The notes under the pieces were generated by a model that saw only the letters and a program-made list of their open reading frames with translations, did no database searches and was not told the origin of the DNA. A program made the translations under genes and the position numbers. Below, in pieces: positions 43,496 to 52,193 of a stretch of DNA of 64,000 nucleotides (its first letter is position 1; every line of letters starts with the position of its first letter). Source of the DNA: Ramlibacter sp. (lineage in GTDB: Bacteria > Pseudomonadota > Gammaproteobacteria > Burkholderiales > Burkholderiaceae_C); the NCBI GenBank assembly GCA_030695945.1, contig JAUYOG010000026.1:1-64000 (forward strand), written 5' to 3'.

Positions 43496-44263
43496 TCACT
43501 CGAGGGCGGGGTATGGCATCGCGGCGTCCGCGACCGCAACGAAGTGCGGGTTGAGCATGGGCCGTCCGAGCCCGTAGCGCAGCGGTTGCCCCCGGGCATC
43601 CAGCACGGCCCCGCCGGCCTGCTCCAGGACGGCCTGCGCCGCCGCGGTATCCCATTGGCTGGTTGGGCCGAGGCGTGGGTAGATGTCGGCCAGCCCCTGG
43701 GCGATCCGGCAGAACTTCAGGGAACTGCCGGCTGCGACGAAGCTGTGTTCCGATCCGAGCCGCGCCAGCCACTGCGCCAGCGCGTCGCCGCCGTGCGACC
43801 GGCTGCCCATCACCCGTAGCGGCCTGCCGGCGTCCACGGCCGCGGTCTTCAAGGCGACATCCTGGCCGCCGATGCGCTGCCACGCGCCCAGGCCTTGCGC
43901 CGCGAAGAAGAGCTCGCCGAGCGCCGGGGCCACCACCACGCCGGCGATGGCGCGACCGCCTCGCACCAGCGCGATGTTCACCGTGAATTCGTCGTTGCGC
44001 TTGAGGAACTCCTTGGTCCCGTCGAGCGGATCGACCAGGAAGAACGTGTCGTCGCCGGGCCCGCCCGTGGAGACAGACTCCTCGGACAGGATGAACACGC
44101 CCGGATAGGCCCGCTCCAGCGCGTTGCGGATCACCGCGTCGGCGCGCAGGTCGGCCTCGGTCAGGGGTGAAGCATCCGCCTTGGTCCGCACCGCGAAGTC
44201 GCTTGCGTACACGTCCATGATCTCGCGCCCGGCCGCCTGCGCGACCATGCACAGCGTCTGCAT
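43496..44263 (-). CDS. cysQ: 3'(2'),5'-bisphosphate nucleotidase CysQ
   Basis: This 255-residue inositol-phosphatase-fold enzyme has ASPLTEADLRADAVIRNAL, FILSEESV (metal Glu), FFLVDPLDGTKEFLKRNDEF (the DPLDGT motif) and TSQWDTAAAQAVLEQAGGAV (the WDxAA motif), all in the expected order. It hydrolyses 3'-phosphoadenosine 5'-phosphate from sulfate assimilation. It lies at the downstream end of the secretion operon on the same strand, 78 bp after the tolC-like stop. Co-transcription is possible but no functional link is obvious. Confidence 0.92.
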   Translation of the reverse strand: MQTLCMVAQAAGREIMDVYASDFAVRTKADASPLTEADLRADAVIRNALERAYPGVFILSEESVSTGGPGDDTFFLVDPLDGTKEFLKRNDEFTVNIALVRGGRAIAGVVVAPALGELFFAAQGLGAWQRIGGQDVALKTAAVDAGRPLRVMGSRSHGGDALAQWLARLGSEHSFVAAGSSLKFCRIAQGLADIYPRLGPTSQWDTAAAQAVLEQAGGAVLDARGQPLRYGLGRPMLNPHFVAVADAAMPYPALE

Positions 44264-44341
44264 GTCCTGCGATGTCGGCTGGATCAGTGCGGCCTCCTCA
44301 TGGAAACTCGAATCGCGACACTCGCGGCTGAGGCGGCGGGC

Positions 44342-45769
44342 CTATTTTTTCAGCCAGGTGTCGACTTCGGCGATGGTCGCTTCGTCGGCGGTACCGGCCA
44401 GCGCCTGGAGCCGGATGCGCGCCAACACGTACTGGTAGCGCGCCTGTGCGAGGTCGCGCAACGCGCTGACCCGCTGCTCCTCGGCGTTCAGGATGTCCAC
44501 CAGCGTGCGGCTGCCGCCCTCGTAGGAGCGCTTGTTCGATTGAACCATGGTCTCCGAGGAACGCACAGCCTGCTCGAGCGCGCCCACGCGCGCCACGCCT
44601 TCGGTGATGCCGCGGAATTCGCGTTCCACGCGCAACGAGAGGTCTCTGCGGGTCGCCTCCAGCGCCTGGTCGGCGCGTTCCAGCTCCGCCACGGCCTGCC
44701 GTGCCTGGGAGCTGACGAGGCCGCCCGCGAAGATCGGGATGTTCAGCTGCAGGCCGATCGCCTTGTTGTCGTACTTCGAATTGACGCTGGTGACGTTGTC
44801 GCTGTTGCTCACGGACCACTGCGCAACCGCGTCCAGCGTGGGCAGATGCCCGGAGCGCGCCTTGTCGATTTCATGGCGAGCGGCCTCGCGCTGCGCCGTG
44901 AGCGAGCGGATCTCGGGGCTGCTGGATTCGGCGCGCTGCGTCCAGTCCGCCAGCCGGTCGGGATCGGGGTTCAGCAGTTTCAGCCTTCGTTCATCCAGAG
45001 GCGCCAGCGCCGTGACCGGCATGTTCACCAGCACCTGCAGCGCGCGGCGCGTGTAGCCCACGTTCTGGCGCGCCTCGAGTTCCTGGGCGGCCGCCAGGTC
45101 CAGCCGGGCCTGCGCTTCGTCGATGTCGGTGCGCACGCCGGCACCCGCGGCAAACCGCTTTCGAGCTGCGTCGAGCTGCGTCGTATACGCCGTCTTCTGC
45201 GCCAGCACCAGCGACAGCTGGTCCTGCGCGAGCAGGGCTTCCAGGTAGGCGGTGACCACGCGAACGGCGACGTTCTGCGTTTCCTTGTCGAGCAGGGCGT
45301 TCGCATCCGCCACCTGCGCCCTGGCCTGCCTGTAGTCGGCGAACTGGTAGGGGCGGAAGATCGGCTGGCGGATGGTGAGCGCGCGGTTGCTGCTGAAGTA
45401 GTGTTGCTCGTTGGTGAACGGTACGCCGCCTGGGCCGGGTGTCGTGCTGTCGAGGTTGTTCTTGTTGCGCGAGATGCTGGCCGTGATGTTGGGCAGGAGC
45501 TGGGCGCGCGCCTGGGGCAGCCGCTCGCGCCTCGCGTCGGTGGCGGCGCGCGCAGCGCGGATGCTCGCGTCCTGCTCCATCGCGGCCCGGTAGGCCTGGG
45601 AGAGCGTGAGCGGCGCAGCCTGGGATTCGGTGCTTGTCGCGGGGACCGCCGTGGGCTGTGCCAGGACCGGCATGGCGGCAAGCAAGGGGGCAGCTGCCAG
45701 CACAAAAGCCGTGGACAGGCGAGTCAGGCGCCGGCTGCGAGCCGGCGAGTCGGGCATCGGGCGTTGCAT
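44342..45769 (-). CDS. TolC-family outer-membrane channel of the type I secretion system
   Basis: This 475-residue protein has a signal peptide at about residues 1-38 (long Arg-rich n-region, hydrophobic LSTAFVLAAAPLLAAMPVLA, cleavage near AQ). Two long OEP repeats follow, with coiled-coil helices (TLSQAYRAAMEQDASIRAAR; RSLTAQREAARHEIDKARSG) and the beta-barrel strand GLQLNIPIFAGGLVSSQARQ. It is the last component of the TolC/HlyD/ABC set, 4 bp after hlyD. It forms the exit duct for the secreted RTX/DUF4214 protein(s). Confidence 0.93.
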   Translation of the reverse strand: MQRPMPDSPARSRRLTRLSTAFVLAAAPLLAAMPVLAQPTAVPATSTESQAAPLTLSQAYRAAMEQDASIRAARAATDARRERLPQARAQLLPNITASISRNKNNLDSTTPGPGGVPFTNEQHYFSSNRALTIRQPIFRPYQFADYRQARAQVADANALLDKETQNVAVRVVTAYLEALLAQDQLSLVLAQKTAYTTQLDAARKRFAAGAGVRTDIDEAQARLDLAAAQELEARQNVGYTRRALQVLVNMPVTALAPLDERRLKLLNPDPDRLADWTQRAESSSPEIRSLTAQREAARHEIDKARSGHLPTLDAVAQWSVSNSDNVTSVNSKYDNKAIGLQLNIPIFAGGLVSSQARQAVAELERADQALEATRRDLSLRVEREFRGITEGVARVGALEQAVRSSETMVQSNKRSYEGGSRTLVDILNAEEQRVSALRDLAQARYQYVLARIRLQALAGTADEATIAEVDTWLKK

Positions 45770-45773
45770 CGAA

Positions 45774-47171
45774 TCACTCCTCCTTGAGGGACGCGGCCAG
45801 CCGCTTGGTCAGCGGATGCAGCAGGTAGGCGAGCAGCGAGCGCTCGCCCGTCTTCAACACCACTTCCACCGGCATGCCCGGCTGCAGCGTGCGCTTGCCG
45901 AGCTTCTTGTAGCCCTCCGGCGTGACGCTGACGCGCGACAGATAGTACTGGACCCCGGTTTGCGGGTCCGTCAGCAAATCGCCCGAGATGGAAACCACCT
46001 TGCCGTCCACCACCAGCTGCGGCGAGTTGGAGAAGGCGTTGAAACGGATGTCCACCGGCAGGCCGGCATGCACACGGTCGATCAGGTTGGGCGCAACGCG
46101 CGTCTCGACGATCAGCAGCTCGTTTTCCGGCACGATGTCCATCAGCTTCTGGCCGCTCTGCACCACGCCGCCTACCGTCTGCACGGCCAGGCCCACCACC
46201 TGGCCGGCGGCCGGCGACTTGATCTCGACGCGGCCCAGGTCGTCCGTGGCCGCGCGGAACTTGCCTTCGTCCGACTGCACCTCGCGCGTCACTTCCGACA
46301 GCTGGGACTCCACTTCCTTGCGGTATTCCTGCTGGCGGGAAATCAGCTTCTGGCGCAGTTCGGCGACGGCGTTGTGGGCGCGGCTGACGTTGCCGAGCAG
46401 TTCGGCGATCGCGCCGTTGACATCGGACATCATGCGTTCCATCTCCAGCTGGCGGTTGCGCGGCGTATAGCCCTCCTTCACCAGCTCACGCGTTTGCTTC
46501 AGCTCCTCGTCCAGCAGCCGCAGCTGGTTGCGCCGGCTCTGCAGCACGTCCTGGTACGACTTGATCAGCGCCTGCTGGCCCTGGATGCTCTCCTGCAGGC
46601 CCTGCAGGTCCGCCCGCAGCGCGGACTTGCGGGACTGGAACAACTGCTCCTGCGTGAGGATCTGGCTCTGGATCAGCGGGTCCTTGCTGGCGGCCTGCAA
46701 GTCCGGGTGAAAGGCGATCTGGCCCTTGCCGGCCTGTTCGGCAAGCAGCCGTCCCTGCATGGCCCGCAGGCCGAGATACCGCTGGCGGATGGACTCGTAG
46801 TTGGCCCGGGACGTGGCCTCATCGAGCTTGACCAGCAGCTGGCCTTCCGTCACCCGGCTGCCCTCGCCCACCAGCACTTCCTTGATGATGCCGCCCGTGG
46901 GATGCTGCACCGCCTTGCGCTTGGTGTCGATCGCAACGGTGCCTTGGCTGGGCACGCCCTCATCGAGCGGCGCGAACACCGCCCAGAGCAGGAAGCCGCC
47001 CAGGCCGATCGCCAGCGCCCACAGGCCGAAGCGGGCCGCGCCGTGCGAATCGGTATTGAGCTCTTGCCCCTCGGGCTCGGGCTCGGGCTTGTTCGCGGCC
47101 GCTTCGCGGGGCGCAAGCCGCGAGCTGAGAAGTTTCATGATTTCGGGTTTGTCCATGACGGGGTCGCTCAT
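45774..47171 (-). CDS. HlyD-family type I secretion membrane-fusion protein
   Basis: This 465-residue adaptor has a short cytoplasmic N-terminus, one TM helix at about 50-68 (FGLWALAIGLGGFLLWAVFA), then a lipoyl/beta-barrel part (PTGGIIKEVLVGEGSRVTEG) split by a long coiled coil of about 200 residues. The C-terminal HlyD signature is near 440 (LQPGMPVEVVLKTGERSLLAYLLHPL). It bridges the inner-membrane ABC proteins and the TolC-like channel. It lies 36 bp after the second ABC gene. Confidence 0.94.
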   Translation of the reverse strand: MSDPVMDKPEIMKLLSSRLAPREAAANKPEPEPEGQELNTDSHGAARFGLWALAIGLGGFLLWAVFAPLDEGVPSQGTVAIDTKRKAVQHPTGGIIKEVLVGEGSRVTEGQLLVKLDEATSRANYESIRQRYLGLRAMQGRLLAEQAGKGQIAFHPDLQAASKDPLIQSQILTQEQLFQSRKSALRADLQGLQESIQGQQALIKSYQDVLQSRRNQLRLLDEELKQTRELVKEGYTPRNRQLEMERMMSDVNGAIAELLGNVSRAHNAVAELRQKLISRQQEYRKEVESQLSEVTREVQSDEGKFRAATDDLGRVEIKSPAAGQVVGLAVQTVGGVVQSGQKLMDIVPENELLIVETRVAPNLIDRVHAGLPVDIRFNAFSNSPQLVVDGKVVSISGDLLTDPQTGVQYYLSRVSVTPEGYKKLGKRTLQPGMPVEVVLKTGERSLLAYLLHPLTKRLAASLKEE

Positions 47172-47207
47172 TGGGAAAATCTCAGGAAGAAAGGAGGCAG
47201 GCGGCGC

Positions 47208-48944
47208 TCAGGCCGGCTGGACGGCGCCCAGGGGCGGAGAGGCATCGCTGCGGGGCGGCTGCTGCGGGCGCAGCCGCGCGAGCACCGCGTCGCGCGGGCC
47301 GTCGGCCACGATGCGGCCGTCGTGCAGCACCAGCAGGCGGTCGGCGACGGCGACGGCGCCGGGCCGATGGGTGATCAGGAACACCGTCTTGCCCTTGGCC
47401 TTCAGGTCCTGCACCGTCTTGACCAGCGCGGCCTCGCCGGCATCGTCCAGGTTCGCGTTGGGCTCGTCCAGCACGATGACGGCCGGGTCGCCGTACACCG
47501 CGCGAGCCAGGCCGATGCGCTGGCGCTGGCCCCCCGACAGCAGGCTGCCTGCCTCGCCCATCGGCGTGTCGTACCCCTTGGGGAAGCGCAGGATCATGTC
47601 GTGCAGGCCCGCGCAGCGCGCGGCTTCGATGACGCGCTCCGAGTCCACTTCGCGGAAGCGGCAGATGTTCTCCGCGATGGTGCCCTCGAAGAGCTCGATG
47701 TCCTGCGGCAGATAGCCCAGGTGGGGGCCGAGCTCGAGGCGGTCCCAGCCCTGGATCGGCAAGCCATCCAGCAGGACTTCGCCCGTCATGTCGGGCCAGA
47801 TCCCCATCATCACGCGCGCCAATGTGGATTTGCCCGACCCGGAGGGCCCCAGGATCGCGACGACCGTACCCGCCGCGACCTCGAAGCTCACGCCCTTGAG
47901 GATAGGCGTCGCGCGCCCCGGCGCATCCGCAACCACGTCGCGCAGGATGACCTCGCCGGTCGGCGCGACGCGTGTCAGGTTGGCGTCCCGTTCCGGATTC
48001 TCGGCGAGCATTTTCTCCAGCCGCAGGAAAGCCGCCAGCGCCGTGGCCGATTGGCGCCAGGTGCTCACCATCTGGTCGATCGGCGCGAGTGCGCGGTTGA
48101 TCAGGAAGTTCGACGCGATCATCGCACCCGGGCTGATCTGGCCGTCGATCACCAGCAACGCCGCGGCGCCGAGGGACAGCGACTGCTGGGTGTACCGGAC
48201 GAACTTGCTGATTGCGACGATGCGGCTGTTCACCCGGTTCGCGTCCCTGCCGCGATCGAGGAAAGCCTGCTGCCACACCGACCATCGGTGCCGCAGGTTG
48301 TCGATCATTCCCATCGATTCGATCACCTCGGCGTTGCGAAGCTTGCTTTGCAGGTAGATGCCCACGTCCGTGCCGGCCTTGGCGGCCGCTTCCGAGGGCG
48401 CCACGGTCTGCCGGTGGCCGAACCACGCCAGGGCGCCCTGGATGACGGCGAACACCATCGCCACCACCCCCAGCAAGGGATGCAGGAAGAAGGTGACCGC
48501 GATGTAGATGGGAAACCAGGGCGCGTCGAAGAACGCGAAGATGCCGTTGCCGGTGAGGAACTGCCGAATCTGGATGAGGTCGCTGAAAGCCCTCGTCGGG
48601 CGGTCTTGCGCTTCACCCAGGTGCGATTCGAAGCTGGCGTTGAACACGCGGGTGCTCAATTGCTGGTCGAAACGGACCCCGGCGCGCACCAGCACGCGCG
48701 AGCGCGACCATTCCGAAAACGCCATCATCACCAGCAGGAACAAGGTGATCAGCGAAATCACGAGCAGGGTGAGCTCGCTGCCGCTCACCAGCACCCGGTC
48801 GTACACCTGGAGCATGTACAGCGTCGGCACGAGCATGAGCAGGTTGGCGACCATGCTGAACAGGCCGACCGACTTGAATTCGCTCTTGAATGCCCACAGC
48901 GCCGACGTCAGTTCGCTGCGCTGGAAGAATCGGGGTGTCTTCAT
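47208..48944 (-). CDS. Type I secretion ABC permease/ATPase, second of a tandem pair
   Basis: This is a 578-residue PrtD-type exporter. It has a six-helix membrane domain at about 20-300 (SMVANLLMLVPTLYMLQVYD at TM1) and an ATPase domain with Walker A GPSGSGKST near 367, signature LLSGGQRQRIGLARAV, Walker B VIVLDEPNANLD and switch His in LITHRPG. All catalytic residues are intact. It is similar in plan to the ABC protein encoded just upstream. The pair may act as a heterodimer or as two exporters for different cargo. It begins 25 bp after the other ABC gene. Confidence 0.93.
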   Translation of the reverse strand: MKTPRFFQRSELTSALWAFKSEFKSVGLFSMVANLLMLVPTLYMLQVYDRVLVSGSELTLLVISLITLFLLVMMAFSEWSRSRVLVRAGVRFDQQLSTRVFNASFESHLGEAQDRPTRAFSDLIQIRQFLTGNGIFAFFDAPWFPIYIAVTFFLHPLLGVVAMVFAVIQGALAWFGHRQTVAPSEAAAKAGTDVGIYLQSKLRNAEVIESMGMIDNLRHRWSVWQQAFLDRGRDANRVNSRIVAISKFVRYTQQSLSLGAAALLVIDGQISPGAMIASNFLINRALAPIDQMVSTWRQSATALAAFLRLEKMLAENPERDANLTRVAPTGEVILRDVVADAPGRATPILKGVSFEVAAGTVVAILGPSGSGKSTLARVMMGIWPDMTGEVLLDGLPIQGWDRLELGPHLGYLPQDIELFEGTIAENICRFREVDSERVIEAARCAGLHDMILRFPKGYDTPMGEAGSLLSGGQRQRIGLARAVYGDPAVIVLDEPNANLDDAGEAALVKTVQDLKAKGKTVFLITHRPGAVAVADRLLVLHDGRIVADGPRDAVLARLRPQQPPRSDASPPLGAVQPA

Positions 48945-48969
48945 TTTTTTTCGTTCTTGTTGCTTCAGG

Positions 48970-50721
48970 TCACGCGGCCGGGCTCAAGGCCGTCGGGGAG
49001 CCGGCAGCGCGCTGCTGGTGTGCCTGGTAAACCTGTGCCGCCGCCTTCGCCAGGGCCGCGAGGACTTCGTCGCGGGGCCCGAACGCCTGCTGCTGGCCGT
49101 CCCGCAGCACCAACATCTTGTCCACCACGGGCAGGATGCTGGTGCGGTGAGTCATGACCACGAACGTGGTGCCACGGCTCTTGTATTGAAGGATCGCGTT
49201 CGCCAGTGCGGCGTCGCCGGCTTCGTCCAGGCTCGAGTTGGGCTCGTCGAGCACGACGAAAGCAGGATCGCCGTAGATCGCCCGGGCCAGCCCCACCCGC
49301 TGCCGCTGGCCCCCGGAGAGCATCGCCCCCTCGGGTCCGACGGGGCTGTCGTAGCCTTCCGGCAGCTCCATGATGTAGTCGTGCAGGCCGACCGCCTGGG
49401 CCGCCGCCTCCACCTTGCGCGGATCGACCTCGCCGAAGCGGGCGATGTTGTCCGACAGCGTCCCGTCGAACAACTCCACGCCTTGCGGCAGGTAACCCAC
49501 GTAAGGGCCAAGCTCGGACTTGTCCCAGGTGTACACGTCCGCGCCGTCCAGCCGCACCTTGCCCGATGCGGCGGGCCACACGCCGGTGAGGAGCCGGGCC
49601 AGCGTGGTCTTGCCGGAAGCCGAAGGCCCGACCACGGCCAGCACCTCCCCCGGCTGCAACGCGAAATTCAAGCCCCGCAGCAGCGCCGAGTTGCTGCCCG
49701 GCGCGGTGGCCAGGAGGTTCTCGACCAGCAGAGCACCGCGGGGTTCCGGCAGGGCCATGGTTTCGGGTTTGCGCGGGACGGCCGCCAGCAGCGCGTCCAC
49801 GCGCTTCCATGATTCGCGGAAATTCACCACCCCGCGCCAGTTGGAGACGATCTGCACCAGCGGCGCCAGGATGCGCCCACCCAGGATGGATGCGACGATC
49901 ATGGCGCCCCCCCCGCCATGGAGCTCGTTGCGCAATAGCAGCCAGGCGCCCAGGCCGAGCAGGAGCGAGCCCATGACGATCTGCAACAGCTTCATGATGG
50001 CCTGGTAGCCGCCGGCACGCTCGGAAGCCAGTGCCTGCAGGCCGAGGAACTCGCGCTGCTTATTCATCCAGCGGCGATGGATGTCCCGGAGCATGCCCAT
50101 CGACTCGATCACCTGCGCATTGCGTAGCGTGCTGTCGGCGTATTGCTGGGCCGCGAACGCGCTCTTGTTGGCCTCGGCCAGGGGCGGCTGCGTGCCCCTC
50201 TCGTTCGCCCAGCCCACGCCCACCTGGACCACCGCGCCGACGATCGCCACCCAGCCCAGCACCGGGCTGATCAAAAAGATGACGAGCAGCAGCACCAATG
50301 CTCCGGGCGCCTCCATCAGGGCGGCGACGACCGGTGAGGAGCAGAACTCGCGCACCACGCGAAAGTCGTTCATCGGCTGGGTGCTGCCCCCGGGGATGCG
50401 TTTCAGGTTGGCAGTGAAAATGGCGTCGAACACCCGCGTGCCCAGCTTGCGATCCAGCGCGATGCCGGCTTCGTGCAGTATTTCGGAGCGCGCCCACTCG
50501 AGCACCTCCATCACCGCGAAGGCGCCCAGGACGGCAAGCGTGAGCATGGCCAGGGTCATGTGGTTGCGGCTGTTCACCACACGTTCATACACCTCCAGCA
50601 TGTAGAAGCTGGGCGCCAGCACCAGCAGGCTGGCGACCAGGCCGAACAGCGCCGCGCGCTTGAAGAAAGGCGTGAGTTCCGAGAAGGCTTCGCGCAACTC
50701 GGAGGCTTGGGGTTTGTTCAT
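48970..50721 (-). CDS. Type I secretion ABC permease/ATPase, first of a tandem pair
   Basis: This 583-residue PrtD-type exporter starts MNKPQASELREAFSELTPFF, with TM1 near 25-45 (LFGLVASLLVLAPSFYMLEV). The ATPase has Walker A GPSASGKTT near 365, signature MLSGGQRQRVGLARAI, Walker B FVVLDEPNSSLDEAG and switch His in VMTHRTS. It has no N-terminal peptidase (C39) domain, as is usual for exporters of RTX proteins with uncleaved C-terminal signals. Its start overlaps the stop of the TnpB-like gene by 4 bp (50718-50721), so the two are translationally coupled. Confidence 0.93.
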   Translation of the reverse strand: MNKPQASELREAFSELTPFFKRAALFGLVASLLVLAPSFYMLEVYERVVNSRNHMTLAMLTLAVLGAFAVMEVLEWARSEILHEAGIALDRKLGTRVFDAIFTANLKRIPGGSTQPMNDFRVVREFCSSPVVAALMEAPGALVLLLVIFLISPVLGWVAIVGAVVQVGVGWANERGTQPPLAEANKSAFAAQQYADSTLRNAQVIESMGMLRDIHRRWMNKQREFLGLQALASERAGGYQAIMKLLQIVMGSLLLGLGAWLLLRNELHGGGGAMIVASILGGRILAPLVQIVSNWRGVVNFRESWKRVDALLAAVPRKPETMALPEPRGALLVENLLATAPGSNSALLRGLNFALQPGEVLAVVGPSASGKTTLARLLTGVWPAASGKVRLDGADVYTWDKSELGPYVGYLPQGVELFDGTLSDNIARFGEVDPRKVEAAAQAVGLHDYIMELPEGYDSPVGPEGAMLSGGQRQRVGLARAIYGDPAFVVLDEPNSSLDEAGDAALANAILQYKSRGTTFVVMTHRTSILPVVDKMLVLRDGQQQAFGPRDEVLAALAKAAAQVYQAHQQRAAGSPTALSPAA

Positions 50722-51335
50722 TGTTGGGGAACCTCGACCTTGACATACTCGGGCAGCAGCGCCTGCCTGTTGCCGACCTGGAGGGGGCCGGCCTCTTCGT
50801 CCTCGTCGGCCGGCGCGAACCAGAACGAGAGCTCGAACAGCCCCTTGGCGTTGCGCGCGAGCACGACCTCGCGCAGTTTTTCGGTATGGAAACGCTCCTC
50901 CTCGGTCGGCGACAGCGCCACATCGAAGCGCATGCGGCCGTCGAGGGTGTACATGGACAATTTGCCTCCCTTCACGCTCAGGGTGTGGCGATCGAAGTAC
51001 ACCGGGCTATTGTCCGCAAAATGCAGCGTGGGCAGCGGCCCACCGTTCAGGCGCGCAAGGTTGACCGGGCTCGCGGGGTGCTGGAAGGCCACCCGGGCCA
51101 TGCGGCAGACCGAATAGATCGCATTGCACACCATCTGCGAGCCGACAGCGGGAAACCGCTCGCGCAGCACCTTGTAGCTGAGGTGGTGCAGCGTCACGCG
51201 GTGCCAGCAACGGTGCTCCTGCACCATGGGCGCCAGCGCGTTGCAAACCTGGACGAACGCCGCCTGCAGCGCCAGCAGGCGCCTGTGCTGCTCCTCTGTG
51301 CCATTGAGCGGGATACGGACCAGGGTGGATTTCAT
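50718..51335 (-). CDS. TnpB-like N-terminal (WED/REC) domain protein without nuclease domain
   Basis: This is a 205-residue protein. Residues 1-85 (STLVRIPLNGTEEQHRRLLA, QAAFVQVCNALAP, VTLHHLSYKVLRERFPAVGS, QMVCNAIYSV) follow the N-terminal WED/REC pattern of IS200/IS605 TnpB, including the CN and LRxRF-x-SQM positions. Residues 108-130 (VYFDRHTLSVKGGKLSMYTL, DGR) match the second TnpB WED strand set (YDxRxLSxKG..VSLxTLxGR). The protein stops at the place where TnpB enters RuvC-I (GVDLG): there is no RuvC, no zinc finger and no DED triad. The last 35 residues are acidic and Pro/Gln-ended. The frame is intact and overlaps the ABC gene by 4 bp, so it is not simple transposon debris. Function unknown. 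Confidence 0.75.
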   Translation of the reverse strand: MKSTLVRIPLNGTEEQHRRLLALQAAFVQVCNALAPMVQEHRCWHRVTLHHLSYKVLRERFPAVGSQMVCNAIYSVCRMARVAFQHPASPVNLARLNGGPLPTLHFADNSPVYFDRHTLSVKGGKLSMYTLDGRMRFDVALSPTEEERFHTEKLREVVLARNAKGLFELSFWFAPADEDEEAGPLQVGNRQALLPEYVKVEVPQQ

Positions 51336-51366
51336 ATAGGAGGATCTTAATCGATCCTATATGAAA
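51330..51366. promoter_or_regulatory. 12-bp-arm inverted repeat covering the start codon of the TnpB-like gene
   Basis: TTTCATATAGGA (51330-51341) and TCCTATATGAAA (51355-51366) are perfect inverted copies around a 13-base centre. The ATG of the TnpB-like gene (51335-51333) lies inside one arm. In mRNA this would fold into a hairpin hiding the start codon; in DNA it would be a good dimeric-protein operator. No other Shine-Dalgarno-like sequence is evident upstream of the start. Its AT-rich character is unlike the surrounding DNA. Confidence 0.7.
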
Positions 51367-51428
51367 CTTGCCGTTGACCCCCCAAATTGCTCGGCTAATC
51401 TGTTCGGTGCCGCGCTTGACGCCGCGGG

Positions 51429-52193
51429 CTATGGGGTGAGGCCGCTGAAGTCCAGCGTGTCGCCCATGGGTCGGGGAGTCGCGGCCGGCCCGGCCTCGGC
51501 ATGCGCGCGGGCCAGCTGGGGCAGCATCGAGAGATTCTGCATGGCCAACAACTGGCCATACACGAGGGGCAAGGCGCCCGCATTGCGCAGTTCCAGGAAA
51601 GGTTCCGCCGGCAGTGCATTGAGCGCCGCATCGTCGATGCGCAGCAGGCCTTCGACTGCCCGCTCACTGCGGCCCGTCTGCAGTTTCAGCGACCAAGGCT
51701 GGATGAGGTGGTGCTTTTGCAGGAGGCCGCAGACGTTCTCGGTGATTTTGCGGCTGGCGCTGATGCGGCCCAGGAAGGCCAGGACATCCGCGATGACCTT
51801 GACAGGTTTTTGCTCAGGCGTGAAGAACGGTTCGCCCTGGGGGCCATCCGTGACCAAGCCACTGCTTTCGTCGATGCATAGCACTTGGCTCCCGTCGTTG
51901 CCGGGGACCAGGTAGAACGGATAGGCGCGGTAGAACGCGGGGATGTATTGGCCCAGCCATCGGCCGGTGGAATCCACGAACAGGTTTTGTCCGGGCACCA
52001 GGCCCAGCACAGCCACCGGCACGCAAGCTCCCTGGTGCAGCATGAAGCCGATGGGGAGCGCCGCCGCGGCGGTCGGGATCTCCGCCAAGACCAGCGGCGC
52101 GACGACGTCCTTGGCCGCGAAGGCATAGCTCGAATTGCGAAGCCAGCGCTTGCTGCCGTGCTTCTCTAGTGTCAAAGGCTGGATATTGGGCAT
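51429..52193 (-). CDS. SapC-family protein of the secretion locus
   Basis: This 254-residue protein begins MPNIQPLTLEKHGSKRWLRN, followed by SSYAFAAKDVVAPLVLAEIP, LPIGFM and YIPAFYRAYPFYLVPGNDGS; these are typical of the SapC family (named after the Campylobacter fetus S-layer locus sapC). The role of SapC is unknown, but family members commonly sit beside type I exporters of S-layer/RTX proteins, as here. The ATG at 52193 is chosen on family grounds. Upstream is a 9-bp tandem repeat and no clear Shine-Dalgarno. It is the first gene after the terminator that follows the cargo gene. Confidence 0.87.
   Translation of the reverse strand: MPNIQPLTLEKHGSKRWLRNSSYAFAAKDVVAPLVLAEIPTAAAALPIGFMLHQGACVPVAVLGLVPGQNLFVDSTGRWLGQYIPAFYRAYPFYLVPGNDGSQVLCIDESSGLVTDGPQGEPFFTPEQKPVKVIADVLAFLGRISASRKITENVCGLLQKHHLIQPWSLKLQTGRSERAVEGLLRIDDAALNALPAEPFLELRNAGALPLVYGQLLAMQNLSMLPQLARAHAEAGPAATPRPMGDTLDFSGLTP

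Noticed and set aside
45606..49157. An 1183-codon plus-strand frame across the HlyD and ABC genes
   Set aside because: It is antisense to well-recognised transporter genes. The composition is His/Arg/Gln-rich with no recognisable domain, and it is open only because of high GC content.
50718..51335. The TnpB-like gene as plain insertion-sequence debris
   Set aside because: It has a proper start and stop, no frameshift, a distinct C-terminal tail and a 4-bp overlap with the exporter gene. There is no TnpA, and no IS605-type right end is evident, since the 3-prime end runs straight into the ABC gene.
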